Below are positions 1-8,910 of a DNA stretch of 64,000 nt, piece after piece. The DNA lies in NCBI RefSeq assembly GCF_005490985.1, contig NZ_CP027869.1:434001-498000 (forward strand). The letters run 5' to 3'. This stretch comes from Curtobacterium sp. SGAir0471. GTDB taxonomy: Bacteria; Actinomycetota; Actinomycetes; Actinomycetales; Microbacteriaceae. How positions within the stretch are numbered: the stretch's first letter is position 1; every line of letters starts with the position of its first letter. Both the position numbers and the translations under genes were made by a program. The notes beneath the pieces are model-generated. The model did not search any database. It saw only the letters and a list, made by a program, of their open reading frames with translations, and was not told where the DNA came from.

Positions 1-3000
1 CTCTGCCTGGTCGCCGCACTCGTCGGAACGCCGTCCGACCGGGCCGCTGCCGCGACCGACGAGCCGGGCCCGGCCGGAGGGGGAGTCGCGCCGTTCCGCG
101 GGGCGATGCCCGAAGCGACCGGGGCGAACGCCGCGCCCGTCGTCCGTGCCTCGGAGGACTTCGAGCACGGCATGTCCACCACGCCGGTGATGCTCGACCA
201 GTACGTGGGGCGCACCGGGCAGCGCTACACGGCGGACCCGCGGTGGATCGACGCGCAGCAGTGCAACGGCGTCCTGACCAGCCAGACGAGCCGCGACCTC
301 GCCGCCTGCGCTGCGAACCCGCAGCTCCGGACGCTCGCGACCGTCCTCGGCACCGTGACCGGGACGGACCCGAGGTCGAACCACGCCGTCAGCGCCTGGA
401 CCCTGGACCGGCGGATGCCCGCGGACGCCGTGCAGGTGCAGCCGACCGCTGCGACGCCGCTCGGCCAGACCGGTCGCTTCGTCTCGTTCGGGGTCGCGGC
501 GGCCGCGGCGTCCTGTGACGTCGCGCACCCGAAGCTCGCGTTCTCGCTCGTGGACCGCGGCGAGGAGCGCCCCGTCTCGGGGCCGATCGACCCGTGCACG
601 GACCGACGCGCGCAGACGTACACCGTCGGCGGCGAGCAGATCAGGGCGGGCTCGTTCGTCTCACCCGGCGGTCTGCTCTTCGACGGCGACACCGTGCAGT
701 GGCGGCTCCGGAACCAGCAGACGGCGTTCGACGGCAACGACGGCGCGATCGACGGGGTGTCGGTCCTCGACACGACACCGCGCCTGGCGAACGCCTTCGC
801 CGGGACGCCGGTCGTCGGAGACACCGCCCGCATGACCGCCAGGGTCGTGAACACGTCGGAGCTCGGGTCGAAGCCCGGCTGGTCGTACGCGGAGCGCCTC
901 CCCGCGGGCCTGCGCATCGCGCGGACCCCGCGGCTCGAGAGCACCTGCACCGGTGGAGCGGTGACCGCCGAGCCTGGCGGTGACCTGCTGAGCGTGCACG
1001 GGGACCTGGCCACGGACGCGGTCGACTGTGCCGTGTCCTTCGACGTGACCGCGGACCGCGCGGGGACCTACACGCTCGCTGCGGGCGACGTCGAGGCCCA
1101 CCGCGGGATCGACCTGCCGGACCCGGCGAGCGTGACGTTCCTGCCCGAGCAGAACGCCCTGGAAGCCACCGAGGAACCGGTGCTGACGGGCGACGACGCG
1201 GTCGCCGACCTGGGCGAGGAGATCGCGTTCGCCACGACGGTGCGCAACGCCGGGAACGCCCCGGTGCACGACCTCGGTGTGGTCGGGACCGCGGGCACGA
1301 GCACCTGTGCCGCGACCGACCTCGCGCCGGGAGCGTCCACGCTCTGCACCTCGCCGAGTCGACCCGTCGTGCAGGCCGACCTCGACCGGGGACGGATCGA
1401 CGATGCCGTCCGCGCCACCGCCACCGCGCGCTCCGGTGCCCCGGTCGATGCCACCACGTCGGCGAGCGCCCCGACCCCCGCGGCCGCACCCTCGGTGGCC
1501 GGGGTGCTCACCGCGCACCGGGACGACCACGAGCCGAACCCGGGCGACGAGGTGACGCTGGAACTCCGGGTCGCGAACACCGGGAACGTCACGCTGCACG
1601 ACATCGCCGCCGCCGTCGACGACCGGGAGGAGTTCACGGTGTCGTGCCCTGCGGCCCCGCTCGCACCGAGCGCGGACGAGGACTGCCGTGTCTCGGGGGC
1701 TGCACGGCTCACCCAGCAGGACATCGACGGCGGCTCACTCGGCTTCGCCGCTCCCGTCGCCGGCCGTGCCCCGGACGGCGCCGAGGTCCGGACGGACACG
1801 TCGACCGACGTCCCGCTCCCGCGGCGCAACGCCGTCACCGCGACGGCGACCGCGTCGATCGTGCCCGGCGCGGGGTCCGTCCCCGTCGCGGGCGACGAGG
1901 TGCGCCTCGGGCTCGTCCTCCGCAACACCGGGAACACCACCCTGCACGACCTCACCGCGCTCGCCGAAGGCCGTCCGGACCTCGACGTCGACTGCCCGAC
2001 CGGGGACCTCGCGCCAGGGGCTGTCGTGACCTGCACGGTCGGGTCGCACCACCTGTCCCAGGCCGAGGTCGACGCCGGGCGGCTCGACGTCGCCTTCACG
2101 GCGCGGGGCATCGGCCCCGACGGGCAGAGCGCCGAGGCCCACCCGGTGACGGGCGTGGACGTCGAACGGCTGCCGGTGCTCGGCGCGACGCTCACGGCGC
2201 ACCTGGCGACCGTCGATTCCGGTGGCTCCGGTGGGTCCGGTGGCTCCGGTGGCTCGGATGGATCCGGAGGGTCCGGTGCTGCCGGTACCGACGACCGGCT
2301 GCCGCGTCCCGGCGACCACGTCGAGGTCGCCGTCGAGCTCCGGAACGCGGGCAACGTCACGCTGCGCGACCTGAGGGCCGAGCTCGTCGAGTCGGCCGAC
2401 GCGCCGGTGACGTGTCCCACTGCGACGCTGGCACCGGGTGGGACGGTCTCCTGCACGGTCCCGGACCACGTGCTGACGCAGGACGATGTCGAACGCGGGG
2501 TCGTGCCGTTCGTGCTCGCCGCGTCGGCGACCGACCCGACCGGGTCCGCCGTCGACGCGCGTGACGACGTCCGGGTCGGCCTCCGTGCCGGGAACGTCCT
2601 CGACCTGCGCACGACCGTGGTCGAACGCGCTCGCGACGGCGAGGCGCGTCCGGTCACCGGAGCAGTCCACGAGGGCGACCGGATCGCGGTCCGCGGGACG
2701 GTGCGACACACCGGCAACCTCGTCGTGCACGGGCTCCGGGGTGTGGACGCGGACGTGCTCGACTGCGCGGACCGGACGCTCCAGCCGGGCGGTGCGACGA
2801 CCTGCGACGGGGCGTTCCACACCGTGACGGCAGCGGACGTCCGCGCCGGGGTGGTCCGGTTCACCACCGAGGTCGCGGGGCGGGTGAGCCGCGCGGACGG
2901 CGAGTCCGAGCACGTCGGGGGCGGCTCGGACACCACGCAGACGGGGACCGTCACGGCGCACCACCGGACCGGCTCGTCGACCCCGGCGGACGACGCGTGG

Positions 3001-3252
3001 CCGGTGGCGGTCGCGTCCCCCGTCCGACACGACGAGGTCCGGGTCGAGGCCCCTGCGGCCGCCGGGGCGGCGGGCACCCCGGCGGCGCTGGCCTTCACCG
3101 GCACCACGGCCGTCGCCGGCGGACTCGTCGGAGCGCTCGGCCTGGTGCTGCTCGGGACGGCCCTCGTCGTCATGCGACGTCGGACGGACCGGACGGGACC
3201 GCCTGCGCAGGGTGCCGCCGGGGACCGCGGCGCGGGCCACGGCGAGGAGTAG
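1..3252 (+). CDS. Sortase-anchored surface protein with five DUF11/DUF7507-like repeats (5' end outside window)
   Basis: The frame is open from base 1 and starts with a hydrophobic run (LCLVAALVG) followed by small residues, which reads as the end of a signal peptide; the in-frame ATG at 106 is therefore not the real start. A cysteine-containing N-terminal region of about 300 residues is followed by five modules of about 115 residues with cores like NTGNVTLHDL and an LAPG-flanked cysteine pair, resembling the DUF11/DUF7507 (CARDB-like) stalk repeats of actinobacterial adhesins. Module four is interrupted by a Gly-Gly-Ser linker (about 2215-2275). The C-terminus has LAFTG (3088-3102), a membrane helix and an Arg-rich tail, the LAxTG sorting signal used by class E sortases. 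Role inferred: wall-attached stalk or adhesin; ligand unknown. Confidence 0.85.
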   Translation, partial: LCLVAALVGTPSDRAAAATDEPGPAGGGVAPFRGAMPEATGANAAPVVRASEDFEHGMSTTPVMLDQYVGRTGQRYTADPRWIDAQQCNGVLTSQTSRDLAACAANPQLRTLATVLGTVTGTDPRSNHAVSAWTLDRRMPADAVQVQPTAATPLGQTGRFVSFGVAAAAASCDVAHPKLAFSLVDRGEERPVSGPIDPCTDRRAQTYTVGGEQIRAGSFVSPGGLLFDGDTVQWRLRNQQTAFDGNDGAIDGVSVLDTTPRLANAFAGTPVVGDTARMTARVVNTSELGSKPGWSYAERLPAGLRIARTPRLESTCTGGAVTAEPGGDLLSVHGDLATDAVDCAVSFDVTADRAGTYTLAAGDVEAHRGIDLPDPASVTFLPEQNALEATEEPVLTGDDAVADLGEEIAFATTVRNAGNAPVHDLGVVGTAGTSTCAATDLAPGASTLCTSPSRPVVQADLDRGRIDDAVRATATARSGAPVDATTSASAPTPAAAPSVAGVLTAHRDDHEPNPGDEVTLELRVANTGNVTLHDIAAAVDDREEFTVSCPAAPLAPSADEDCRVSGAARLTQQDIDGGSLGFAAPVAGRAPDGAEVRTDTSTDVPLPRRNAVTATATASIVPGAGSVPVAGDEVRLGLVLRNTGNTTLHDLTALAEGRPDLDVDCPTGDLAPGAVVTCTVGSHHLSQAEVDAGRLDVAFTARGIGPDGQSAEAHPVTGVDVERLPVLGATLTAHLATVDSGGSGGSGGSGGSDGSGGSGAAGTDDRLPRPGDHVEVAVELRNAGNVTLRDLRAELVESADAPVTCPTATLAPGGTVSCTVPDHVLTQDDVERGVVPFVLAASATDPTGSAVDARDDVRVGLRAGNVLDLRTTVVERARDGEARPVTGAVHEGDRIAVRGTVRHTGNLVVHGLRGVDADVLDCADRTLQPGGATTCDGAFHTVTAADVRAGVVRFTTEVAGRVSRADGESEHVGGGSDTTQTGTVTAHHRTGSSTPADDAWPVAVASPVRHDEVRVEAPAAAGAAGTPAALAFTGTTAVAGGLVGALGLVLLGTALVVMRRRTDRTGPPAQGAAGDRGAGHGEE

Positions 3253-3260
3253 TCGGGGAA

Positions 3261-3290
3261 CGGACCCGGGTCGGGAGCGACCCGGGTCCG
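3261..3290. terminator. Hairpin terminator between convergent genes
   Basis: Perfect 13-bp arms (3261-3273 and 3278-3290) with a 4-nt loop lie just after the surface-protein stop and before the 3' end of the opposite gene, so it can serve both strands. There is no T-tract, as is usual at this GC content. Confidence 0.7.
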
Positions 3291-3315
3291 CGCTCGGCTC
3301 AGGCCGGCGCCCGCT

Positions 3316-3714
3316 TCAGGCCAGCGCGGCCGCGATGTACGCCAGCAGTGCGGAGCCGTAGGTCTCCGCAGCGTCGGCGCCGGTGAACTCCCGCCACTCG
3401 CCGTCGATCGTCGCGGTCACGGTGAAGCCCGCCGCGAGCGAGACGAACGCCGGCCCGAGCAGCTCGCGCAGCTGGTCCTCGCGCGGGAGCCACAGGGCCT
3501 CGGTCGCGGACACCGAGTCGAGCGCCCACTCGGTCGTGCCGTTGAACCCGAGCACGGTGCCGGATGGGTAGTCGTGCCGCTCGACGGTCATCTCGGAGAC
3601 CGTGTAGACGTCGTCGTCGACGCCCGGCTTGTCGATGACGAAGCGGTCCCCGGTCGCGGGGTGCCAGCGGAGCCCGGCGTCGCGGAGGGCCTTGGCGGTG
3701 TCGACGGTGATCAC
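3316..3714 (-). CDS. Small protein of the family often labelled pilus assembly protein CpaE-like
   Basis: 132 residues. I chose the GTG at 3714 because it gives MITVDTAKALRDAGLRW and has an AGGGTGG ribosome site a few bases upstream; the much longer open frame behind it lacks plausible coding character. The protein is acidic, with repeated Trp, Phe and Tyr positions and no signal peptide or membrane helix, so it is likely cytosolic. Actinobacterial proteins of this size and pattern are commonly annotated CpaE, but I see no Walker motif and no pilus gene nearby, so that name is probably inherited annotation rather than function. It is convergent with the surface protein and divergent from the beta-mannosidase. 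Confidence 0.7.
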   Translation of the reverse strand: MITVDTAKALRDAGLRWHPATGDRFVIDKPGVDDDVYTVSEMTVERHDYPSGTVLGFNGTTEWALDSVSATEALWLPREDQLRELLGPAFVSLAAGFTVTATIDGEWREFTGADAAETYGSALLAYIAAALA

Positions 3715-3985
3715 GGCACCACCCTGCCACGTGCCGCCGCCGAGCGCGGTTCCGCCGCCGGGCGGAGGCGCACGGCAAGGTCCGCGTACTAGCATCGCCG
3801 AGCACCCCGCGTACGGCGAGCGATCGTCCGCGCGCGCGGACGCGACGATGCCGAGCAACCGGTGCCGCGCCTCCAGGCCGTCCACGGCCACGGGCACGAC
3901 CGCGAGCCGGCGTCCGGACGCCGGTCCCCGCCGACGCCCGCGCCGCTCGTCCGCACCGAACCCGTCCGCCCAGCAAAGGACCCGC

Positions 3986-6667
3986 ATGACCCTCGAGCGC
4001 GAGGAACTCCGCGACGACTGGACCGTGGCGATCGCGGGCGACGAGCCGCCGGTCGGCGCGCCGGAAGGCATCGTGGGACGCACCATGAGGGCGACCGTCC
4101 CCGGGCAGGTGCACACCGACCTCGAGCGCGAGGGGATCGTCGCCGACCCGCGGTACGACCGCAACGAGGCCGCTGCCGCCTGGGTCGGCCGCGCGGACTG
4201 GTCGTACCGCCGCACCGTCGACGTCGCCCCGCGGGGCTTCGAGCGCGTCGACCTGGTGTGCGAGGGGCTCGACACGGTCGCCGAGCTCAGCCTGGACGGC
4301 GTCGTCGTCGGCACCACGCGGAACATGCACCGCCGCTACCGCTTCGACCTCAACGACGTGCCCGGTGTGACGGGCGAGCGTGAGCTCGAGCTGCTGTTCG
4401 AGTCGCCGTACCGCGAGGCCGGTCGGGTCGCCGCCCGCGCCGGGTCGATGCCCGGACCGTACGACGAGCCGTTCCCCTACGTGCGCAAGATGGCGTCGAA
4501 CTTCGGCTGGGACTGGGGACTGACGGCGGTCACGAGCGGGCCGTGGCGGCCGGTCGCGATCGAGCGCTGGTCCACCGCACGGCTCGCCGAGGTCCGACCG
4601 CTCGTCGACGTCGAGGCCGGCGAGGGCGTGCTCGACGCACACATCACCGTCGAGCGCTCGGGCATGAACGACCTCGACCAGGACGGCGAGGACGACGACC
4701 TCGTGCTCGTCGTGACCGTCAGCGGGCCGACCGTCGACGGTGGGACGACCCGGCAGCGCTCCCGTGCGCAGCTGACCCCGCAGAGCGACGAGACCGTCGT
4801 CACGGTGCGGGTGCCGGACGTCCGCCGCTGGTGGCCGCGCGGGTACGGGGAGCAGGTGCAGTACGACGTCACGGTCGAGCTGCAGACGGTCGACGGCGAG
4901 GTCCTCGACCGCCGCACGAGCCGCACCGGTTTCCGGTCGACCCGCATCGACACCGCCGAGGACGAGATCGGCAAGCCCTTCACGGTCGTGGTGAACGGCA
5001 CCGTGGTCGACGTCCGGGGCGTCAACTGGATCCCGGACGACGTCATCGTGTCCCGTGTGGACCGCGCCCGCATCGAGGACCGGCTGCGCGCCGCTGCCGA
5101 CCTGCACGTGAACCTCGTGCGCGTCTGGGGCGGCGGCGTGTACGAGTCGCACGACTTCTACGACGTGTGCGACGAACTCGGCCTGCTCGTCTGGCAGGAC
5201 TTCCCGTTCGCCTGCTCCGCCTACCCCGAGGTCGAGCCGATCCGCAGCGAGGTCATCGCCGAGGCCCGGGACAACGTCGCCCGCCTCGCCGGACACCCGT
5301 CGCTCGTCGTGTGGAACGGCAACAACGAGAACATCTGGCTGCACGACGCCGACGGCTGGGCCGAGGAACTCGGTGATCGCGGCTGGGGCCTCGACTACTA
5401 CCTCGACCTGCTGCCGACGATCGTGGACGCGGTCGACCCGTCGCGCTTCTACACGGTCGCCTCGCCGTGGTCGGGGTCGGAGAGCCTGCCGGCGAACCAC
5501 GTCGACCACGAGACGCACCACTCGTGGGACGTCTGGAACCGGCTGTCCGACGACCACTACCGCGACTCCGTGCCGCGGTTCGTCTCCGAGTTCGGCTGGC
5601 AGGCCCCGCCCGCGTGGCGCACGCTGCGCGACGCGGTCGCCGACGAGCCGATGCGCGTCGACTCGCCCGGTGTCGTCCACCACCAGAAGGCCGACGACGG
5701 CATGGGGAAGCTCGCGCGCGGCATCGCGCCGCGCTTCGGCACCGTGGACCCGGCGGACCTCGACCGCTGGCACTACCTGACGCAGCTGCAGCAGACCCGT
5801 GCGATCGCGACCGGCGTCGAGCACTGGCGCACGCACTGGCCGCGCTGCACCGGGGTCGTGATCTGGCAGCTCAACGACCTGTGGCCGGTGTCCTCGTGGT
5901 CCGCGATCGACTCCGCGGGGCGGCTGAAGCCGCTCGCGCACGAGCTACGCCGCCTGTACGACGACGTGCTGCTGACGATCCGCCCGGTCGCCGCCCGCAC
6001 GTCGGCCGCCGGTCCCACGGACGGCGAGGACCGGCCGGGAGGCACGGATCACCCCGACCGGTCGACCCACGACGGCGAGACGGCCGAGCTCGCGGACACG
6101 CTCTCGCTCGGTGTCTCACCGGGCGCTTTCGGCAACGCGCCGATCGAGGTCGCCGTCCGGTCGTCGCGCTCCGGTCTGGACAGCGTCGTCCGGGTACGGC
6201 GGATCGCGCTGTCGGGGGCGATCCTCGCCGAGGTCACGCTGCCCGTGCAGCTGTCGGCCTCCGGGGTCGCCGTCGTGGCGCTGCCGGAGTCGGTGGGCGT
6301 CGTCGACGACCCGACGAACGAGCTGGTCGTCGCGGACATGGACTGGCACCGTGCGGTGTGGACCCCGTCGCCTGACCGCGAGATGCGCTGGCAGCCGGCG
6401 CGGTACCGGACCTCGGTGACGCCGGCACCCGACGGGGACGGCCACGACCTGGTCGTCGAGGCGGACTCGCTCGTGCGCGACCTGCTGTTCCAGCCGGACC
6501 GCCTCGCGCCGACCGGCACGGTGGACCGCGGCTTCATGACCCTGCTGCCCGGGGAGCGCGTCGGATTCCGCTTGCGTGGCCTGGCGGCCGCGCAGCTCGG
6601 TGCACTCGACGAGTCTCCGGTCACCTGGACGTTGGACCGGGTGCTCGCAGGTGATATCCGAAACTGA
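3986..6667 (+). CDS. Beta-mannosidase, glycoside hydrolase family 2
   Basis: 893 residues. It releases terminal beta-D-mannose from mannosides, probably in the cytoplasm since no signal peptide is visible. The order is the GH2 plan: N-terminal jelly-roll (MTLEREELRDDWTVAI..., about 1-180), immunoglobulin-like domain, TIM barrel and C-terminal beta domains. WNGNNENIW contains the predicted acid/base Glu448 and SEFGW the predicted nucleophile Glu535. Start chosen at the ATG 3986 with AAAGGA upstream; the frame is open back to 3629 but with no homologous-looking sequence. A low-complexity Gly/Asp-rich segment near residues 675-700 is a likely linker. It is followed after about 75 bp by the sugar transferase, which may be cotranscribed or separately controlled. 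Confidence 0.93.
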   Translation: MTLEREELRDDWTVAIAGDEPPVGAPEGIVGRTMRATVPGQVHTDLEREGIVADPRYDRNEAAAAWVGRADWSYRRTVDVAPRGFERVDLVCEGLDTVAELSLDGVVVGTTRNMHRRYRFDLNDVPGVTGERELELLFESPYREAGRVAARAGSMPGPYDEPFPYVRKMASNFGWDWGLTAVTSGPWRPVAIERWSTARLAEVRPLVDVEAGEGVLDAHITVERSGMNDLDQDGEDDDLVLVVTVSGPTVDGGTTRQRSRAQLTPQSDETVVTVRVPDVRRWWPRGYGEQVQYDVTVELQTVDGEVLDRRTSRTGFRSTRIDTAEDEIGKPFTVVVNGTVVDVRGVNWIPDDVIVSRVDRARIEDRLRAAADLHVNLVRVWGGGVYESHDFYDVCDELGLLVWQDFPFACSAYPEVEPIRSEVIAEARDNVARLAGHPSLVVWNGNNENIWLHDADGWAEELGDRGWGLDYYLDLLPTIVDAVDPSRFYTVASPWSGSESLPANHVDHETHHSWDVWNRLSDDHYRDSVPRFVSEFGWQAPPAWRTLRDAVADEPMRVDSPGVVHHQKADDGMGKLARGIAPRFGTVDPADLDRWHYLTQLQQTRAIATGVEHWRTHWPRCTGVVIWQLNDLWPVSSWSAIDSAGRLKPLAHELRRLYDDVLLTIRPVAARTSAAGPTDGEDRPGGTDHPDRSTHDGETAELADTLSLGVSPGAFGNAPIEVAVRSSRSGLDSVVRVRRIALSGAILAEVTLPVQLSASGVAVVALPESVGVVDDPTNELVVADMDWHRAVWTPSPDREMRWQPARYRTSVTPAPDGDGHDLVVEADSLVRDLLFQPDRLAPTGTVDRGFMTLLPGERVGFRLRGLAAAQLGALDESPVTWTLDRVLAGDIRN

Positions 6668-6695
6668 TATGCTTGTCGGGTGACGTACTACGTCA
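6668..6695 (+). promoter_or_regulatory. Candidate -10 box and palindromic operator before the sugar transferase
   Basis: TATGCT (6668-6673) fits an actinobacterial TAnnnT -10 box. Seven bases downstream lies TGACGTA-C-TACGTCA (6681-6695), a perfect 7+7 palindrome about where transcription should start, a position typical of a repressor operator. No convincing -35 is visible. The regulator is unknown. Confidence 0.45.
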
Positions 6696-6741
6696 TCCGC
6701 GTGCCTCCTCTGGCCGCGGCCGTCGAACGAGGGGCCCGCCG

Positions 6742-8241
6742 GTGTCGATCGCAGTCCGTCGTCCTGCAACGAGTTCGCAGTCCGGTGCCGGGCCGGCGGC
6801 CGATCGTGGCCAGCTGCACCGCGCGGTCGGTGGCTGGTTCGGCGACTACTCGCGAGCCGTCGCCGTCGTCGACCTGCTGCTGTTGGTCGTGACGTTCTGG
6901 ATCGCCCACGGCATCCGCTTCCCCGGCGAACGACTCCTCGTGCCGTCCGCGCCCGGCTGGCTCGAGACCGCCACCGGCCCCGCGGTCGTCCTGCTCTGGG
7001 CCGCCCTGCTCGCGGGGTTCCGCACTCGGGAACCCCGGATCGTGGGTGTCGGCGGCGAGGAGTACCGCCGTGTCCTGCTCGCGAGCCTGACCACGTGCGC
7101 GGTCGTCGCCGTCGTCGCCTACGCCGTCCAGCTCGACCTCGCGCGAGGCTACGTCGCGATCGCCTTCCCGCTCGGCACGTTCCTGCTCGCGGTGGGGCGC
7201 CGGAACGCTCGCACCGTCCTCGCGCGGCGTCGGGCCCGCGGCGAGCTGCTGCAGGACGTCCTCGTCGTCGGTGACCCGGCGGACGTCCGCTACGTCGGAC
7301 GTCGCGTCGCGGCCACACCGGCCGCGGGCTACCGAGTGGCTGCCGTCGCCGTCGACGCACCGGACGCTGAGTCCTCGCTGGTCCTCGGTCCGGACGAGGT
7401 CCCCGTCGCCGGTCGCGTCGACGACGTGCTCGACGTCGCCACCGCGCTGGACGTCAGCGCGGTGATCGTCGCCGGTGCGATCCCCGGCGGGCACGAGCGG
7501 CTGCGGCGTCTCGGGTGGCAGCTCGAGGAACGGGGCATCGAACTCGTCGTCTCCTCGCCGTTGGCGGACATCGCCGCGGACCGGGTGCACGAACGCCCCG
7601 TCGACGGACTGCCGCTGATGCACGTGGAGACCCCGGACTACCGCTGCCGCCCGGGCAAGCGGGCGCTCGACGTGCTCGGTGCGGTGATCGGTCTCACGGT
7701 GCTCGCACCGGTGTTCGTGGCCGTCGCGCTCGCGATCCGCCTCGATGACGGCGGTCCGGTCCTGTTCCGACAGGAGCGCATCGGTCGGGGTGGTCAGCCG
7801 TTCCGCATCTGCAAGTTCCGGACCATGTGCACCGACGCCGAAGACCGCGTCGCGGAGCTCGCCGCGCTCGACGAGGGTTCCGGCCCACTGTTCAAGGTGC
7901 GACAGGACCCTCGGGTCACCCGGGTCGGCGCGTTCCTCCGGCGGACCTCGCTCGACGAACTCCCGCAGCTGTGGAACGTGCTCACCGGCACGATGAGCCT
8001 GGTCGGCCCCCGTCCCGCGTTGCCCTGCGAGGTCGCGGTCTACGAGGACTTCGCCGATCGTCGACTCCTCGTCACCCCGGGCATGACCGGGCTCTGGCAG
8101 GTCAGCGGGCGGTCCGACCTCGACTGGGCCGAGGGAGTCCGACTCGACCTGCACTACGTCGAGAACTGGTCCTTCCTGCACGACATCGTGATCCTGGCGC
8201 GGACGGTCCCGTCCGTCCTGCGCTCGCGCGGCGCCTACTGA
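6742..8241 (+). CDS. Polyprenyl-phosphate sugar-1-phosphate transferase (exopolysaccharide priming glycosyltransferase)
   Basis: 499 residues from the GTG at 6742, preceded by GAGGGG; a TTG at 6673 in the same frame would add 23 unlikely residues. It is expected to transfer a hexose-1-phosphate from a UDP-sugar to undecaprenyl phosphate, the first step of exopolysaccharide or capsule repeat assembly. Four N-terminal membrane helices and a Rossmann-like CoA-binding fold precede a fifth helix and the bacterial sugar transferase domain (from about KRALDVLGAVIGL), with the diagnostic KFRTM, LDELPQLWNV and SLVGPRP motifs. No other polysaccharide gene is nearby, so the rest of the pathway must be elsewhere. 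Sugar specificity cannot be read from the sequence. Confidence 0.92.
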   Translation: MSIAVRRPATSSQSGAGPAADRGQLHRAVGGWFGDYSRAVAVVDLLLLVVTFWIAHGIRFPGERLLVPSAPGWLETATGPAVVLLWAALLAGFRTREPRIVGVGGEEYRRVLLASLTTCAVVAVVAYAVQLDLARGYVAIAFPLGTFLLAVGRRNARTVLARRRARGELLQDVLVVGDPADVRYVGRRVAATPAAGYRVAAVAVDAPDAESSLVLGPDEVPVAGRVDDVLDVATALDVSAVIVAGAIPGGHERLRRLGWQLEERGIELVVSSPLADIAADRVHERPVDGLPLMHVETPDYRCRPGKRALDVLGAVIGLTVLAPVFVAVALAIRLDDGGPVLFRQERIGRGGQPFRICKFRTMCTDAEDRVAELAALDEGSGPLFKVRQDPRVTRVGAFLRRTSLDELPQLWNVLTGTMSLVGPRPALPCEVAVYEDFADRRLLVTPGMTGLWQVSGRSDLDWAEGVRLDLHYVENWSFLHDIVILARTVPSVLRSRGAY

Positions 8242-8291
8242 GTGCCGTGCCTCCTGACTCCGGCCGTGCCTTGACCCTCGGTCGGAACGGC

Positions 8292-8324
8292 GCACCCCCG
8301 GAACGCAGCGGCTTCCGGGGGTGC
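8292..8324 (+). terminator. Hairpin terminator of the sugar transferase gene
   Basis: Perfect 12-bp arms (8292-8303, 8313-8324) with a 9-nt loop, 50 bp after the stop codon and upstream of tatA. Confidence 0.7.
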
Positions 8325-8463
8325 TGCCTGTGCGTCCGGTGTCCGTCCAGCCCCCGACCTGTGCTTCGTCGTCTGGTCGGGTTACGATTGCGGGACGACG
8401 GACTTCCGCCGTGCGGGTCGACGGAGACACGCAACACGGCGACCTGTTCCAGAACAAGGAGAC

Positions 8464-8754
8464 ATGATGCTCGGAAACCTCGGTGGCGTCCACCTGCTGA
8501 TCATCCTCGGGATCATCATCCTGCTGTTCGGTGCGACCAAGCTGCCCGCGCTCGCCAAGGGCCTGGGCCAGTCGATCAACATCTTCAAGAAGGAGATGGG
8601 CGACGACAAGAAGCCGGCGAAGGACGGTACGGTGCAGGACGCCGCGCAGCCCGGGGCGGCCCAGTACTCGGCTCCGCAGAGCGACACCGCCGGCCCCGTC
8701 GTGAACCCGGGCCCCTCGGTCCAGCCGAACGCGCACACCGACCCCCGCAGCTAG
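8464..8754 (+). CDS. tatA: Sec-independent protein translocase subunit TatA/E
   Basis: 96 residues. TatA multimerises in the membrane to form the path for folded twin-arginine substrates recruited by TatBC. The sequence is classic: one short N-terminal helix ([18 protein letters not shown]), an amphipathic helix with FKKEMG, then a polar Gln/Pro/Ala-rich tail. Two adjacent ATGs exist at 8464 and 8467; AAGGAG at 8456-8461 is better spaced for the second, so the mature start may be MLGNLGG. tatB and tatC are not in the window. It stands alone, bounded by strong hairpins on both sides. Confidence 0.93.
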   Translation: MMLGNLGGVHLLIILGIIILLFGATKLPALAKGLGQSINIFKKEMGDDKKPAKDGTVQDAAQPGAAQYSAPQSDTAGPVVNPGPSVQPNAHTDPRS

Positions 8755-8825
8755 GGCGATCCCAGCTCGCCGGACCTCCCGCACTTCGGGAACACGACCA
8801 GGACACCCAGCCCCGTCCTGTCGGC

Positions 8826-8861
8826 GGAAGCCCCCGCGACCAGCAGGTCGCGGGGGCTTCC
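8826..8861. terminator. Strong bidirectional terminator
   Basis: Perfect 16-bp arms (8826-8841, 8846-8861) with a 4-nt loop, between tatA and the convergent acyltransferase gene. Confidence 0.85.
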
Positions 8862-8910
8862 CACGTCTCCGGGTGCCGTCGTCCGAGTCCGGGTCCTCGG
8901 CGGAGATCGA

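Noticed and set aside
1068..3173. 701-residue open frame on the minus strand inside the surface-protein gene
   Set aside because: Ser/Thr/Arg-rich shadow of a high-GC coding region; no start context or family pattern.
3299..5941. 880-residue minus-strand frame across the beta-mannosidase
   Set aside because: Antisense shadow of the mannosidase; only its last part in another frame is a real gene (3316-3714).
6673..6741. TTG at 6673 as start of the sugar transferase
   Set aside because: Would place the palindromic operator inside the coding region and adds a non-homologous basic leader; GTG 6742 has a ribosome site.
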